Source of the DNA: Neoscytalidium dimidiatum
Lineage: Eukaryota; Ascomycota; Dothideomycetes; Botryosphaeriales; Botryosphaeriaceae
Assembly: GCA_037367355.1 (NCBI GenBank)
Contig: CM074696.1
Coordinates: 3,968,001 to 4,032,000, forward strand
Reading direction: 5' to 3'
DNA: 64,000 nt
Positions 21,892-34,220 of the stretch are shown piece after piece. The translations under genes were made by a program, and so were the position numbers. The first letter of the stretch is position 1, and the number at the start of each line of letters is the position of its first letter. The notes under the pieces were generated by a model that was not told the origin of the DNA, did no database searches, and saw only the letters and a list, made by a program, of their open reading frames with translations.

Positions 21892-23202
21892 TTACAGAAG
21901 CGAGAAGCCAATGGCGAAGCTGACAAGGCTGACGGTGCTGGTGATGATCCATGCGTTGTCCATGAAAGATGATGCGGCCGACGAGTCCTGAGAAAAGCCG
22001 CTGCTGCTGCTCGTGGCGCCACTGGCCGTGCCAGAGCCCGACGAGCCGGAAGAGCCATTGTTAACAATGCCACTGGCGTTAATGGTGGTGCCGGAAGTAG
22101 TAGAGGAACCACCGTCGGTAGTGGCAGTGGAGTTGACAGTGAGGGTCTTGTTGATCAAATCAATTGATTCGAACGAACCCGTCATGTCGGTCCAGTTGTA
22201 GTTCATGGCCGGGTTGTAGTTGGTGATCTTCACACTCCTAACGAACATGGTGAAGGGGGCCTCATCGAAGTCGGTGTAGCCACCGGCCCATTGGACGGTC
22301 CACTTGTCCTGTTTCTCGGTGCCGGCAGACCAGACACCAAGGGAGAGTCGGGACGGGGTCTGGGGGTAGTTCTTGCCACCAAGAGCATCTTCGTAGTTGA
22401 GAGTGCGGACAACTTCGCCGTCGATGATCCAGTTCAAGCTGGTGTTGGTCCACTCGAAGGCGTACTTGTGGAAGGTGTCCACAGGAGTCTCAACAACGTG
22501 GTACGCACCACGGTCGTAGCTGGTGGTGTTGCCCTTGCCGAAGTAGTTCTGAAGACGAGATGTTAGCTGACTCCTCTTTTAATCTTCACTGAATGATAGG
22601 TGAGAGCTTACACTCTGGACAGAGGTGTTGTTGCCGCCAAGGATTTCCTATGAGTTTTCGTTAGCCAATTGACCCCAATTCAGATTTGATACGAAGTGCA
22701 AAAATGGGCGTGCCGGGTATCGATTCAGGAACTTACCCAGTCGACCTCATCCAGATCGTCGGACTCAAGAACAATGGAACTGACAACACCAGTGCCGGGA
22801 GCAGCCTTCATCTCGACCTCAAAGTAACCGAAGAAGGTGTAGAACTCGGTGTGCATGGTCGGAGCATCGGTCTCCGTGTTGATAGTGAACTCGGCACCAT
22901 CGTCACCATAGTTGATGACAGTGTAGTCGGCGCCCACCCAGCTGGCGTTGTCGCCAGTAGTGAAGTCACTGGAAAAGGTGTAGTTGCTCAGGCCAACATC
23001 AGGCGGGCAAGTAGCTGCAAAAGGCAATTGAGTCAGCAGGGTTGGCCTTGGTGCGAGTCACATCTAAGGCTGGGATTTCAGAGCGTTCGAGCGTACAGTT
23101 CTTGGTCGGGTTGCAGGACGAATACAGCTGGGCCGAAGCAAGCGGGACGGCAGCGGAGAGAAGGGCGGCGGCAGCCCCGGCAGATGCAAATTGAGAACGC
23201 AT
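21892..23202 (-). CDS. GPI-anchored Crh-type chitin-glucan transglycosidase (GH16)
   Basis: Exons 23202-23097, 23014-22737, 22647-22612 and 22548-21892 give 358 residues. Crh enzymes sit in the cell wall and join chitin to beta-glucan. The N-terminus is a secretion signal (MRSQFASAGAAAALLSAAVPLASA), followed by CNPTKNSTCPPDVG, then the GH16 beta-sandwich. The active site is DEVDWE (residues 124-129: Glu125 nucleophile, Asp127, Glu129 acid/base), split by intron 2 exactly between Trp128 and Glu129. Later blocks KYAFEWTNTSLNWIIDGEVVRT and PSRLSLGVWSAG are typical. The C-terminal 90 residues are Ser/Thr/Gly-rich and end in a hydrophobic helix (IITSTVSLVSFAIGFSLL), the pattern of a GPI-anchor signal. 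No separate chitin-binding module is seen. Exon 3 is 36 nt. The Crh1/Crh2/Utr2 subtype cannot be settled by eye. Confidence 0.93.
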
Positions 23203-26200
23203 GATTGTGGGAGTGGGAAGTCTGCTAGAAGCTTGACAAGGATTCAGGAGAATGGAGGAACGGCTCTAGCGTAACGCGAGCAAAGGCAGAGCAGGGCAAA
23301 GCAAGGGAGACGGTGAGCGAGCGGGTCTCCTGGTCAGGTTCCAGATGGTCGAGAGAGTGACGCGGAACAGAATGGGCTGCAAGAGAGTGGCAGCAGCAGG
23401 GAGTGGACGGGTAGTTGGGTGAGCCTCACACGCCAGAGGCTCAAGAGGACGCGGCGTGCGAGGCTCAAGTACGTAGGCCCCAGATTGCCCTGGCGCGGTT
23501 GGCAGGCGTGGACGGACGGCTCGAGATCTACGTTATCAGCGAATGCGGTCATTTCTGGCTCCAAGCGACGGATACCGCAGGGCCGCAATGCTTGGTACGA
23601 GGCCGGCAGCCAGTCGGAGAGCAGCATTCGTGTCGTGGAAATATCGGGCAGGGCGCGGATCGGAGTGTTGTCCCTGAGGCGTAGTGGGGGTATACGCGGC
23701 CACTGCGTGCGAGAAGGCCAACCGGCGTCACCCGCGCCCAGTCACCGGCGCGCACCATGCCGTCTTGCACCAGGTTGATGGAGAGCAGCAAATTGCCAGA
23801 GCGCTCTTCACGGCCAGCGTGCGCCCTGGCTCTGCCAACTCCGCATCACCAGACTGGGCGACCCCTCTGCTGTCCTCGCCACCACCCTCCGCCCACAACC
23901 CACCACTACCGCGCACGGCCGGGCCGCCGGGTGGATACCGACTGAGCACACCGGCAGTCGTTGCAACCGCGTTACATCGGGACCTGAGGGCTGCTTCAGC
24001 ACGCTACACGAGCGGCGCACCGGTTTCGAGATGCTGCGGCGAAGCTGGCCGCGGCGGGCGCGACGACACGAGGCGATAGGCGCTGAGACAGTGGGCCAGC
24101 TGGGCGGTCTTGGGACGCCATCGCTCGATGTAGTCGGTGCGCGAGGGCGTTGGTGGTTCCCGTATTTCCTCGCTCGCATCGCCGACCTCACGGCGTCGGT
24201 GGGATGAAGGCTCGCTCGCGGCCGACGCGCCCTGTGGCCCTGCGGCGCCCCTCCACTGGCAGCGCCGAGCAAACGCGGCAACACTGCAGAACATCACGGA
24301 GCTCCGCAGCCAACGAGGCCTCTCCCAGCGCGGTGATCTGCCGTGCCTTGCCAGAGGCAGGGTCTGCAGCCGGCCGGGAGAGGCGTTGAGGCCGGCACAG
24401 CGCCAGCTTTTCTGGGTATCGCTCGCGAATCGGTGGCGCGCCGAAAGGCCTCCCCTTTTTCTGCTCCACCCCGGACCCTTCTCCCTCTCCACATCCCTCT
24501 GCAGCCTTACGAGATCCGCGCGCCCGCGATCGGTCGCCCTTCCTCGCTCCCGCCGTCGTGACGCCCGCTGCGCGACCTCAACACCACCGCGGCGCATCGC
24601 CAATCGCTGAGCCGCAGGGCCTCATGGGCCGGGGGACGTCATGATCGCCCGCGCCCACCACCAGCGCGCGCGAGAAATTGCCTGGCGTTCCATCAAATGC
24701 CGCCGCCGCCCCCCGCGGGCCTAGCCGATCGCGACCGCCGTAGGGGCTTGCTCGGGTGGTGCCAATCTTCATCAGCGTGCGCCTGTCGGTCTGCTCTGCA
24801 CTGCCCGTTTGGCACTCGCCGCTCCAACCGTCAGCCGTCCGCGCTTTTCTGGAGCCCTTCCTGCTACGCGAGCCGACAATCAGGGGCAACGCCGGCAATG
24901 TGATTGTAACCTGAGGCCTTGCACATCCTTTTCCCTTTTCCTCTTCCGTCCCATCGGGATCGTGGCTCGGCGAGGCGGTGCCTCGTTTTCCTGCCCGGCG
25001 CTATCAACGGCAAGCCGTATTTGTCTTTCGTGCTCGGAGGGACTGGCTCCTCCCAGGGACCCGAGGGCCCTCAGCGGGGCTCGATAGTGATCACGAGGTG
25101 GTGCGAACGAGAAGAGAAAGCGAGAGAGCCAGCGCCATGACCCGGAATATCAATTTTTTTCTTGTCTTTTTCGAGAAGCGGCCGGTGCTGAAGAGCGCGC
25201 ACACAGACGGAGCTCGGGCATGGCCAAGACCGAGAGCATGCGTGCGCTGTAGCGATCGCTGGCCTCTCCTCCTTCCCCCCTGCCCCCAATCCTCCCGAAT
25301 GCGGTCGAGAGCGAAGAGAAGGTTCGCCCTGAACAGGGTAGGCATGCAACTGATAGCGGCGTCGTGCCTGAAAAGGGCGCATTAAGATGCTCAGTTATGC
25401 GTCGAGATAAGCACGCCAAGAAGATGCACCTCATCCAGCTAATATCCGTAAGGCAGGCACAGCGGGACGCGGGTGGGTGAAGGAGCCGCTGCAGACAGGG
25501 TTTCTCTCTCCTCCCAAGTTCCCACCGGATGGGCCTGCAGCGGCTGTGGCACTGCGCTAGAACATCTTCAGCCCAGGGCGCGGCGAGACCGATGATGCCC
25601 ATGGTGGAAGCCAAGCTCTGGGGGCTGCAACTTTTATTTTTGACGTCGCGGCTGCTGTTGATATTTTTAAGCCAGCCGCGATGGCACAGACTGCTGCTCC
25701 TCCAGAGTCTGTTAGATGATGATGCACATTGTGAGACCGAGTGGATCGTCATGCCACCAGCACCCAGCAACCAGTATGGGGTCTCTCCATTGCCTCCCCA
25801 AAAAAGGGCCTCTGATCGCTGATGGAAGGTTTGCCGGTTGAACACCGCACGCTGTGGGCGCGAGGCTGCATTCGGTGGGCAGAACCTTGCAATGCGAAGG
25901 AGGAATCCACTTGGTAGCGAGATAGCAGTAGAAAAAGGCAGTCGCTTCCACACCATGACTTGAAGTTAGCACACGTGGTATCGCAGCGAATTCGCCCGGC
26001 AATGGAAGTTGAACCAATCGTCTCGCCAATCGTTTCCACTTCCTGGCCATTCGCCACCCCCCAATGGTAAATCGATCCAAGAGACACACTCCGTTCTTCC
26101 CGCGGCTAAAACGGAAGCCTTCTCCATGCTCCCCCGTCAAGACATGATCATTGGTGACGTCTTCCCCGAACCGCATAAAACACCAACCGCCCGCTGAGAC

Positions 26201-26885
26201 AACGGCACTGCAGGACGGGAAACCCCTCTCAGCGGCCATCCAACGGCGGCGCGAGGCGCTGGAGTCCCCGTTTCCGCCTTGCGCCCGCCCGCTCGTTTGT
26301 CCAAAACACACTCTCCTCATCTTCCGCACCATCCACTCGGTCGAACCTCACAGAGCCGCCGGCAGATGCATGTGCCGACCACTCGGCTCCGCAGACGCTC
26401 GACTCGAAGGCGTGACCGCATCTGAGACCCGGCAGCCCTATCGCGCACCACCCCCACACGGACGCCACCCCCAAACGAGCGTCCTCGTTTCAGAGCCGCA
26501 TCACCTTCTAGAAGGAAAATTCATGCGGGAAGCGACGGCATACCCCATCGGCCAACCATCAATACATATATCTGACGTAAGGCCCGCTCGGCATCACGAG
26601 GCAGGGGGGGAAAAATTCTCTGGCAGCGTAGAAACGGTTCTCAAACGTCTTCTGATGCAATCCTGGGATGAACCATGGAACGACCGAAAAAAAGGACGAC
26701 AGAAAGATGGCCCCTTCCCTGGTATCAATAGCTATTATGCGTTATGCGCCATGTACTCCGTTCCTCCCCCCTTCTACAAACCCCCTCGGCATCAGATGCA
26801 GGACAGAAAAAGAAAAAGAAGACAAAGAACGCTTGTGGTGATGCAATCGCATAGGAGAGGGAAATAGAGAGAGAAAAGATCTTTT
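23203..26885. other. 3.7-kb GC-rich stretch with no supported gene
   Basis: Upstream of the Crh gene lies long GC-rich DNA with many overlapping frames on both strands (for example 24004-24603 minus and 25150-25956 minus). These are Arg/Pro/Ala-rich, with no domain, and are typical of chance frames in GC-rich DNA. It probably contains a long Crh promoter. Nothing else is recognised. Confidence 0.4.
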
Positions 26886-28408
26886 TCACTGGATGGATGC
26901 AGCCTCGGAGATCCAGTTATCCTGCTGGCAAGGCTCGACGGTCTGAATGAAGGCGTTGATGCGCTCAACGACCCAACCGCTGACGGTGTCGCCGCCGCCG
27001 AGGTTGACGGGGTCGCGCTCTGAGCCAGCCTGGCCCAGACGTATCACCTTGCCCGTCTGACACCGGCCCGGCGAAAACAGGTACTGCACGCAATCCGGCC
27101 GCTGCGCGCATGCCTCGCGGCAACCCTGCAGCGAGTACTCCTGCGGCGTCTCCTCATAGTCGTCCGACAGGTTGTCCCAGTTGTCCTTCTCGCCCGATAT
27201 CTGGGGCGCCACCACGTGTGCGAAGACGTCGCGGTGACGTAGGATGGGGCGTTCGGTCTAGTAAGCATGAAAATTCGGCGTCAGCACGTTACGGTTCAGA
27301 GCTGGGTCATGAGATGCAGCATCATCGTTGTAGGCTTGCGTGTCATCGGGAAGGACGGAGAAGGGGCGATGAGACTTACACCCTGGCTCATCCAGCTCTG
27401 CTCGAAATCCCACATGGCCTTGATCCACTGGGGCTTCATGTGGTGATATGACACGACGGGGTAGCACCAGTGGTTCTTGGTGTAGTCCAGCGTGTACGGG
27501 TTCTCGCCCTGCAGAATGGGGAAGGCGCCGGTCAGAGGGACAGCGACCGTCTCCATTGCCCTGGCCAATACCACGTCTCCGGCATAGTCAGCCGCAGTCA
27601 ACTTGTCGAAGACTTCGAGATTGTTCTTGCGCTGGGCTACGACGCGTTCAAGCGAGTTCTTCGACAAGACAATTCCGGAGCCGCCGGATGCGAATTGCTT
27701 GTCCAGCATCCAGTTTTGGCCACCCATGTAGAGAGGCTTTTCCGGGCTGAAGAACTGAAGCCATCGGAGAAGGTTGGGCCAGATGATGTAGGTGTCAGCC
27801 TCCATGAAGAAGTAGAACTTGGCTTCAGGTTGAGCTTTGAGCGCCTTCTCCGCGAGGGGCAAAAACTTCCACTTGTCCAGCTTCAAGCCTTGGCGCTCGA
27901 CCAGGTCGTTAAGTTCCGTCAGGTCCTTGCCCTTGCTCTTGTACTCATGAATCTGCCTGTACAGGCTGAAGTCCTGGTGGGTCTTCCTGAGGGTCTCGTT
28001 CACCTCATCAAGAACGTCATACACCTTCTGGCCTTGGACCTCCTCTTCAAAATCGGAAAACACGGCGAAGCTGGGGATGCAGCGGAAGGTTGTCTCCAAA
28101 TGGGTGGGAAGTCTCTCGTGCACCTCGGTGGCGCTCGTCTTCATGACCACGAACACATCCTCGGCACCAGGCAGCTGTGCGCAGGGCAGCTTTCCGGTAT
28201 CCGGCTTTTGCGGCTGTTCGGTGAGGCCATCGGCGTGGGCAGGCTTGCCGAAGCTGTGGTCCAGCTGGACGGTTTCGGGCACAAAGTCGGCGTTCAGAGC
28301 ATTCTGGCGGGCGAGTCCCAAGTGCGACCAGGTAAGAAACAAGAGAAGAAGCGAGGCGGCGACGGCAATGAAAAGTGGTGGCCGGGGACGTGAGGCGGAA
28401 GGCAGCAT
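26886..28408 (-). CDS. Glycosyltransferase family 31-like Golgi protein
   Basis: Exons 28408-27380 and 27257-26886 (122-bp intron, gtaagt donor) give 466 residues. It is a type II membrane protein: a short cytosolic N-terminus, one membrane segment at residues about 11-29 (LFIAVAASLLLLFLTWSHL), then a lumenal domain. EDVFVVMKTSATEVHERLPTH and KFYFFMEADTYIIWPNLLRW (the EADTY at 203-207 is the DxD-like metal/sugar-nucleotide site) match fungal family 31 beta-1,3-galactosyl/glucosyltransferase-like proteins. FASGGSGIVLS is the usual conserved block after it. The C-terminal exon is Cys-containing (CREACAQRPDCVQYLF, CQTGKV) and resembles a PAN/apple-like lectin module. Sugar donor and acceptor are unknown; a role in glycan or cell-wall synthesis is inferred. 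A five-codon upstream ORF lies at 28472-28455. Confidence 0.85.
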
Positions 28409-28454
28409 ATCAAGTAGTCTGGGACGGAGAAAGCCAACACAGCGAAGGAAAAAG

Positions 28455-28472
28455 TCAAGACGCAAGACCCAT
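28455..28472 (-). promoter_or_regulatory. Five-codon upstream ORF of the GT31 gene
   Basis: ATG at 28472 opens a five-codon frame (MGLAS) ending in TGA at 28455, 46 nt before the GT31 start codon. If the transcript begins upstream of it, it may lower translation of the main frame. Confidence 0.45.
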
Positions 28473-30493
28473 CGAAACGGAAAACTTGGAAGGGGCTCTG
28501 AAGGAGAGGCGGCGGTGGGACGGCGGGCGGGTGTTTAGTTTGCTCCAAAACGCCCTCTGACGCACCAGTCGTGGTTTCGCCCGATCAGCAGGGCTCTCGA
28601 GGCGTGGTTGGTGAGCAGCTGGGGGCGGGAGACTTGCGCGGGAGTAGCATGGGAGGCGGAGTCTTAAGACAGCGTCGGGAGAGAGGCTTGGGCGGTGATC
28701 GGCAGCAGGACTCGTCTCCCTAGCCTCTTGCGAATGATGAGCTCGTACTGCGGTAACTAAGTGGCACCGCGACTCGGTAGGAGGACGGCGAGCTGGGTGT
28801 GGTGCGCGCACATCACCTTTGAGCGAGCAGGGATGCGGCGCGCTGATGGTACCGCCCAACCTCACGCACGACACACCACTCCACCCTAGCAGACTGGCAG
28901 GCCGCCAGCAGCAGCGCCTGCGCGCGGCCCCCGCCATGGCCGTCACCGTCGCCGCCGTCAATGCAACACGCGCAGCATCGTGGCGGCCGAGTCAGCTGCG
29001 CCAGGAGGGAATGAGATGAGCAGGCGGTGCTGGTGGGAGGGAGTCTGGCGAGCGAGAGCGCGCTGGGCAAGAGCAGGCGGCGGTGCGGTGCGGTGCGGTG
29101 CTGTGCGGTGCTGCGAGCGGATCTAGCGCGCACCGTCCGCCCGGCGCTGCGGTGGTGAGTGGGTTCAGAGGCTGCCTGCCAGTCCCAGTGGGCAGCGTGC
29201 CCCGCAGCCGCCGAAATGGCCTCATCACTGCTCGTTCCCTGCTCTTGCGCTTCCGCCGCTTCCACTTCCACGTCGGCCTCTGTCAAAAAGTCAACCACGC
29301 CCGCCGCTGCACTCCACTGCACGACGCGCAACCTCGCCGGCAACCCCGCCGCCAGCCGCCAGCCGCCAGTCGCCCGTCGCCCGTCACCCGCAGCCGGCGT
29401 CGCGTCTGCCGCCACTCCGCTCCTGTCGCGCCCGCCCGTCGCGTCGCAGCCAGTGAGCGCCGCGAGGGCGTCGTGTCAGCTCCCGCGCCCTACGTCATCA
29501 GCCCAGGGAGGCTTTTTGCAGCGCACAGAAACACGTGCCAGCGACGATCAAACACAAGCGCCACGTCGCGAAGGCTGCTTTTGGCCTTGGATCCTCGAGA
29601 AAAGGGTCGCTACGCCCGTCCGCGTGCGGGAAAAGGAGTTTGTCCCGTCAAATTGGATGGCCCGGCGTCCTTTTGACTTCGCCAACACGAAACGCCCCGG
29701 CGGGGGTTCCACGCTTGCTCTCACGTTTGCGCTCTCCTGCTCGCGCGCGCTCTGCCTCGCGCCTCGCGCCTCACGTCGCCCTCCGCCCTCCGCCCTGCCA
29801 TCCTTCGCGCTGCCGTCAGCTGGGCCCATCCTCGTTCTTCGCTCAGGTGTGCATCTAACTGTGCGCTGGTAAGCAGCCATCTTGTTTCAGCACCCGAGAT
29901 GCATCCAGCGAATAGGTAGGCCTAACCTCCCTCCCGGATTCTGGAAATATGCGTTTCAGGTCCATGCCCAATTACTCTACCGCCTCTACTCGCTAACATG
30001 CTCAACTTCAACCTTGCACTGTTTTCATGCGTTTCTCCTTGGCACGCTTCGCATCGTCATCATGACTGCTTTTATCCACTGCCCACTGCCAATCCGATCC
30101 TCGTGCAGCCGAATACATTACGAAAGTCTAGTGAGCCCGCCGGTCTTCATCTCCTCGAAAGGAGACGCTTCCGGAATTAGGGGCACCAAAGAACCACAGT
30201 CGCCATATCCGCATTGCTCCGACATATCCACATCTGTCTTCCATTAAATGCTCCAGAGATGCAGTCCCTCGGCAGATACCAATGTATATTACTTTCGGTC
30301 GCAAGGTTGCTCAGCAACAGACGCACTTTCTTGTTTCTGTAGTGACAGAACATTCGTCCGAACTGCTTGAACAATGATCTTCGAACACGCATGAACGCCT
30401 GGACTCATAAAAATGCCACAATTGCTGTGTTGAATTACAGCCGCGCCCTCGTCGAGCTTACCGCTAACTACACTTCCTTGGCATATGTATCCG
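28473..30493. other. Intergenic DNA between GT31 and the protease remnant
   Basis: GC-rich promoter-like DNA with a cggtg pentanucleotide array near 29081-29110. Overlapping frames at 29083-29872 are Arg/Pro/Ala-rich noise. No gene is supported. Confidence 0.45.
29081..29110. repeat. cggtg pentanucleotide repeat
   Basis: About four direct copies of cggtg followed by two imperfect ones (ctgtg, cggtg) in non-coding DNA. Confidence 0.7.
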
Positions 30494-31946
30494 TTAGGGG
30501 CTAACACCGTTGAACGCCAAGTAGTTCTCGGTGATAAAGTCAAGCCCCCAGAGACGGTCCTTTGTAGACAGATCTTGGATTCTTTGGCAGAGGTCCCTAG
30601 GATTGCGACGATGCTCAAGACTAAGAAGATATGCTCCGAGGCCGGCGACATGAGGTGAGGCCATTGACGTCCCGGAAATGATTTTCTGCTTTTTGTCAGT
30701 CACCAGCAGCCTCACCAGTAATGGTCAAGCTTACCGTCTTCCCGTCGTTCCACGTCGATTCAACGTCCACACCCGGCGCCATCACATCCACCAATGTACC
30801 GAAGTTGCTAAAATAAGCCCTGTTGTCGTCTTTATCCGTCGCGCCGACAGTGCACGCAGACTCTTCATTCGCTGGACTGAAAAGAACCGTCGGAAGCCCG
30901 CTGTTACCTGCAGCCACGGCCAAAAATAGCCCAGAATCGACAGCTCCCCTGACAGCCCGCATCTGCGCCGTGCTGATGACACCACCAAGGCTCAGATTCG
31001 CGACCGAGCCTTTCTTACATGCGCCACTAGCCTCACGGGCCTTCGCATCTTTCGCTGCGAATGCGATTCCAGCAATAACGCCAGAGTTGCTCCCCGAGCC
31101 GTTCGCGCCGAGCACCTTAACCGCGAAGAGGGATGTCTTCTTAGTTACTGCCGACCGTACCTGCGACGTGCGTCCCGTGCCCATTGCCGTCCTCGTCGAC
31201 ACAGTCTCCGGAGAAGTTCTCGAGGAAATTCGCGCGGCCTTCGAAATCGGGGTGCTTAGTGTAGATGCCAGTGTCGATTATGTACGAGCAGGTGTCCTTG
31301 CCGGCGGATCTGTGAAATTTATAATTGGTAGAGCCCTTCTCGCGATGCGAGATTCGGCCCAGGCCCCATGGCGCACTGCGTTGATTTTTGAGAGCGGCAG
31401 TGCGGACGATGGTGTCTTGTTCGATGTAGTCGACCTGTGGTTTGCTAGTTAGCCACGATGCTGGCTCAGGTACTGATACTACGACATGTTCGCAGCGAAG
31501 CTTCCCAACTCAAGACCGAAAGAGGACGAAGTACTGCATATATCCGCTCAGAACATTCGCCAGGACCTTCTGGTCAACGACCGTAAAAGGGACGTTCTTG
31601 AGGACGTTTCAAGCATAGTTCTGCAAATCTGTCCACTAGACTGTGACATACCATCTCTGGGAAAATGGAAAAGCACTTACAAATCCAAGGTTTTGTATCG
31701 ACATCAACAAGGTCTGGCTCAAACTTCCAGCAACGCCCCTGAATGTGCCAATCTCATAAACGTGGTCCAGTCTATCTCCCAAAAAAATCAATAACACGGG
31801 AGAAAGCGGATTGCGAAGCGTCGGGCTTCAAGACGACAATATATTTTCCGGGAATGACTTGAGCGTCCTTGCTGGGAGCGACGAGCGGCGCGAACAGCGC
31901 TGCTGTCGACAAGGGCAGCAGGGCGAGGAGGGGAAGGAGCCGCATA
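30494..31946 (-). pseudogene. Subtilisin-like (proteinase K family) protease, frameshifted
   Basis: Secretion signal MRLLPLLALLPLSTAALFA from ATG 31946, then a propeptide start (PGKYIVVLKPDASQSAFSR). The frame then breaks near 31770-31780: the propeptide continues one frame over as LDHVYEIGTFRGVAGSLSQTLL, ending at a gtaagt donor (31680). After a 246-bp intron the exon from 31434 carries VDYIEQDTIV, the catalytic Asp in YIIDTGIYTKHPDFEGR and the catalytic His in GHGTHVAGT. It stops at 31143 because about 11 nt appear to be missing, by comparison with the family, where TYGVAKKTSLFAVKV is usual. Coding resumes in another frame (KKTSLFAVKVLG, AAGNSG oxyanion Asn). After a 49-bp intron comes the catalytic Ser in GTSMASPHVAGL, and the gene ends at 30494. 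All catalytic residues survive but two frameshifts separate them, so it is probably a young pseudogene. Sequencing error is the alternative. Confidence 0.8.
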
Positions 31947-34220
31947 ATGGATGATGTCAAGCCTTCAACAGGGTCTCGGTAGTCTCGACACTGGCAGGGT
32001 ATAGGTGCTGAACAGAATAGCGGCGAAGACAAACGGGAAGCCGTCCACAGTGAATGGATCTCCAGATCACCAGCATTGGATGAGCAGCCTCCCACTCTTT
32101 AAGTATCATTTGGCCCATCCCTCCACCAGCCTATTTCCCACAGTCAGACACCTGCTCTGGAAAAGCGCTTTTCAACTTACGGAACGGCGCCCCAACAAAA
32201 ATTCATACCAATTTAGGGTACGCGTTTCTCCACATTTCATCACTCCCACCTGCAGCTCATCTCTTCCTGCGCCATTTCGGGGAATAACGCAAAATCCCTA
32301 GCGCATATGTGGGCGGGTAGAAGCGCCACAGCCTTTGCGAGAGAGGCGTGCAACGCTGGCGCCTGGCGTTCCGCCGTGTCTGAGCCGCACAAGGCACCGC
32401 CCGGGGGGAGAACACCCTGCCAGCCAAGTTCATCGACGGGGTGGAGAGCCATCCCGACGAGGCAGAAAGACAAGCACTCTTTGCAGACCGCAGTCGGGGG
32501 CCCTGCAGTAGTCCGCTCCTCGATTTGGGCGCCTCGGATGTTCGCCCACCCCGCGGATCCTGAAGTGGAGAGGAGGGGTCCCGTTTGGCCATTGGGGCAC
32601 CGGTGGTACTGCTTGAATGGGGGAGGGAAAGGGAAGCAAAGAGCCCCGCCTTGGGTTGGTTGGTCGGTGGAGAACGATAAGCCCTATCGTGGTGATTGCG
32701 GACGTAACGTGACGGAGCTGGCTAAATCATAGCTAAATCATAGCTAAATCATACGCCGACAGACCAGGGTACGGAGCTGTGGCGTGGCGCAGAGGGTCCC
32801 GTAGGCATGCTGATCTTCATGGCAACCCAGGGTATCGGGCGGGACTTTAGGACTTCTATCGGTGAGCGCCTTTTTACCTCTCTCTTCCTTCTGTTATGCA
32901 TCATCTGCGCTCTCAGAGAAATGCATGCCTCGTGACAATAGAATGCCTTCAGACCGCTAAGATCTGTACTCGAGATATACCACCATGTCAGCTCGGCGAT
33001 TTATTTGTTTCAATCTATCCTGCATTCGGGGGGCCCTGCTCCGCTCGGCGTTCGGCAAAGGGGCAAGCGTTGACTGAAAAAAAAAAAAAAAAACCTACCT
33101 TTTATCCCGTGTCATTCGTCAATCTGAAATTCCTCCGTCCGAACCCTTTTTTTGTTGGATAGATGAAAAAAAAATAATGGGAGCGGGAAGCTTGAACACA
33201 TGCTGCGGTTCTTGAAATGAGATCTATGGAAAGAGGAGCCTTGGTAGCGGCCGCCGGCGCGAGCAGTGGACCCTTCCGGCTCCTCACCCGCGTAGATACC
33301 AAGGCACGCTATGCTACGCCTTCCTTCACCGCCACCCTTTGCAGCGCGATTTTCACAGAAGTCACCAAATCTCCACGACAAGAGACGATCTGCCAGCCAC
33401 GCGTGCGAGGTCGGGCGGAGAAGGGAGGGGGGGAGGGAAAGACACGGCGCCGCTCGTCTTGGCGTCTGGACGGAGGATGGCTTGGCGGGCGCTCGACCCA
33501 TCTCCTAATGAGGAAAGTGGGCGTGCAGAGCGCTTTCTGGCAATCGAAGGTGAGGAACGTGCCGAACGCGTTCGATTCCGGCCGTGCGAGTGTTTGGACC
33601 CTGTTTCTCGTTCGTGTCGGGACAGCTCCATAAGGATCGTCACATGCTTTGCCGGTGTTTGTCTCCGTGGGGATATTCCTTTTGTGGGGAAGTTTTATTG
33701 GAAAGAGGGGTGGTTCTGTGAAGAATGCTGGTTTTTGGCGCCGCAGGTTTCTCAAAAGTATTTCCGGCGGGATACTCTCAGTCAGGAGTACTGCAATTCG
33801 GCATCATTGAAGTGGGGAGCGTATAGAGTACGTAGGGAGGTGAAGCAGTCGTCCTGGCAGAAAGATGTGAGAAGAGACTGCAAGTTCGCGTTCGGACAAA
33901 TACCTCAATTTCCATCAGATCATACTCTAAATCCCGAGGTAAACTGTCCTTGCATGGCAATATCTTTGAAAGGTAACCCCCAGCGTTTGTTCTTTCACCA
34001 GCCACGTTCACCGCCACCGGGATCGGCACCAGTAGTTGTTCAGTCGAGTTGATCAACACGCATCGAACACCGAGCTTGATTTCACGGCAAAACATAGCTG
34101 ATATGGTAGGTATATCTCATCATTTGCCGAACAAATAGTTCGACATGATCTTTGAGTAAATATGAATCATTAATTTCTTTTTGACACCGCATCATCTACT
34201 TTCCCGAAACATCACCCATC
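31947..34220. other. Intergenic DNA with no supported gene
   Basis: Holds a triple 11-bp repeat at 32721-32753 and A- and T-rich runs near 33078-33093 and 33165-33174. Frames such as 33339-34052 plus lack domain content. No gene is supported. Confidence 0.45.
32721..32753. repeat. 11-bp tandem repeat, three exact copies
   Basis: gctaaatcata is repeated three times without mismatch at 32721, 32732 and 32743, in non-coding DNA. Confidence 0.9.

Noticed and set aside
25150..25956. 268-codon minus-strand frame
   Set aside because: No domain, no splice pattern and irregular composition. I could not support it as a gene.
31140..31160. 21-nt gt...ag segment as an intron repairing the protease frame
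   Set aside because: Too short to be spliced, and a multiple of three, so removing it would not restore the downstream frame.
33560..33590. gttcgattcc as a tRNA B-box
   Set aside because: No matching A-box, acceptor stem or T-stem pairing around it. I found no supportable tRNA gene in the window.
33339..34052. 237-codon plus-strand frame
   Set aside because: Starts at a non-ATG codon by the longest definition, and no recognisable content.
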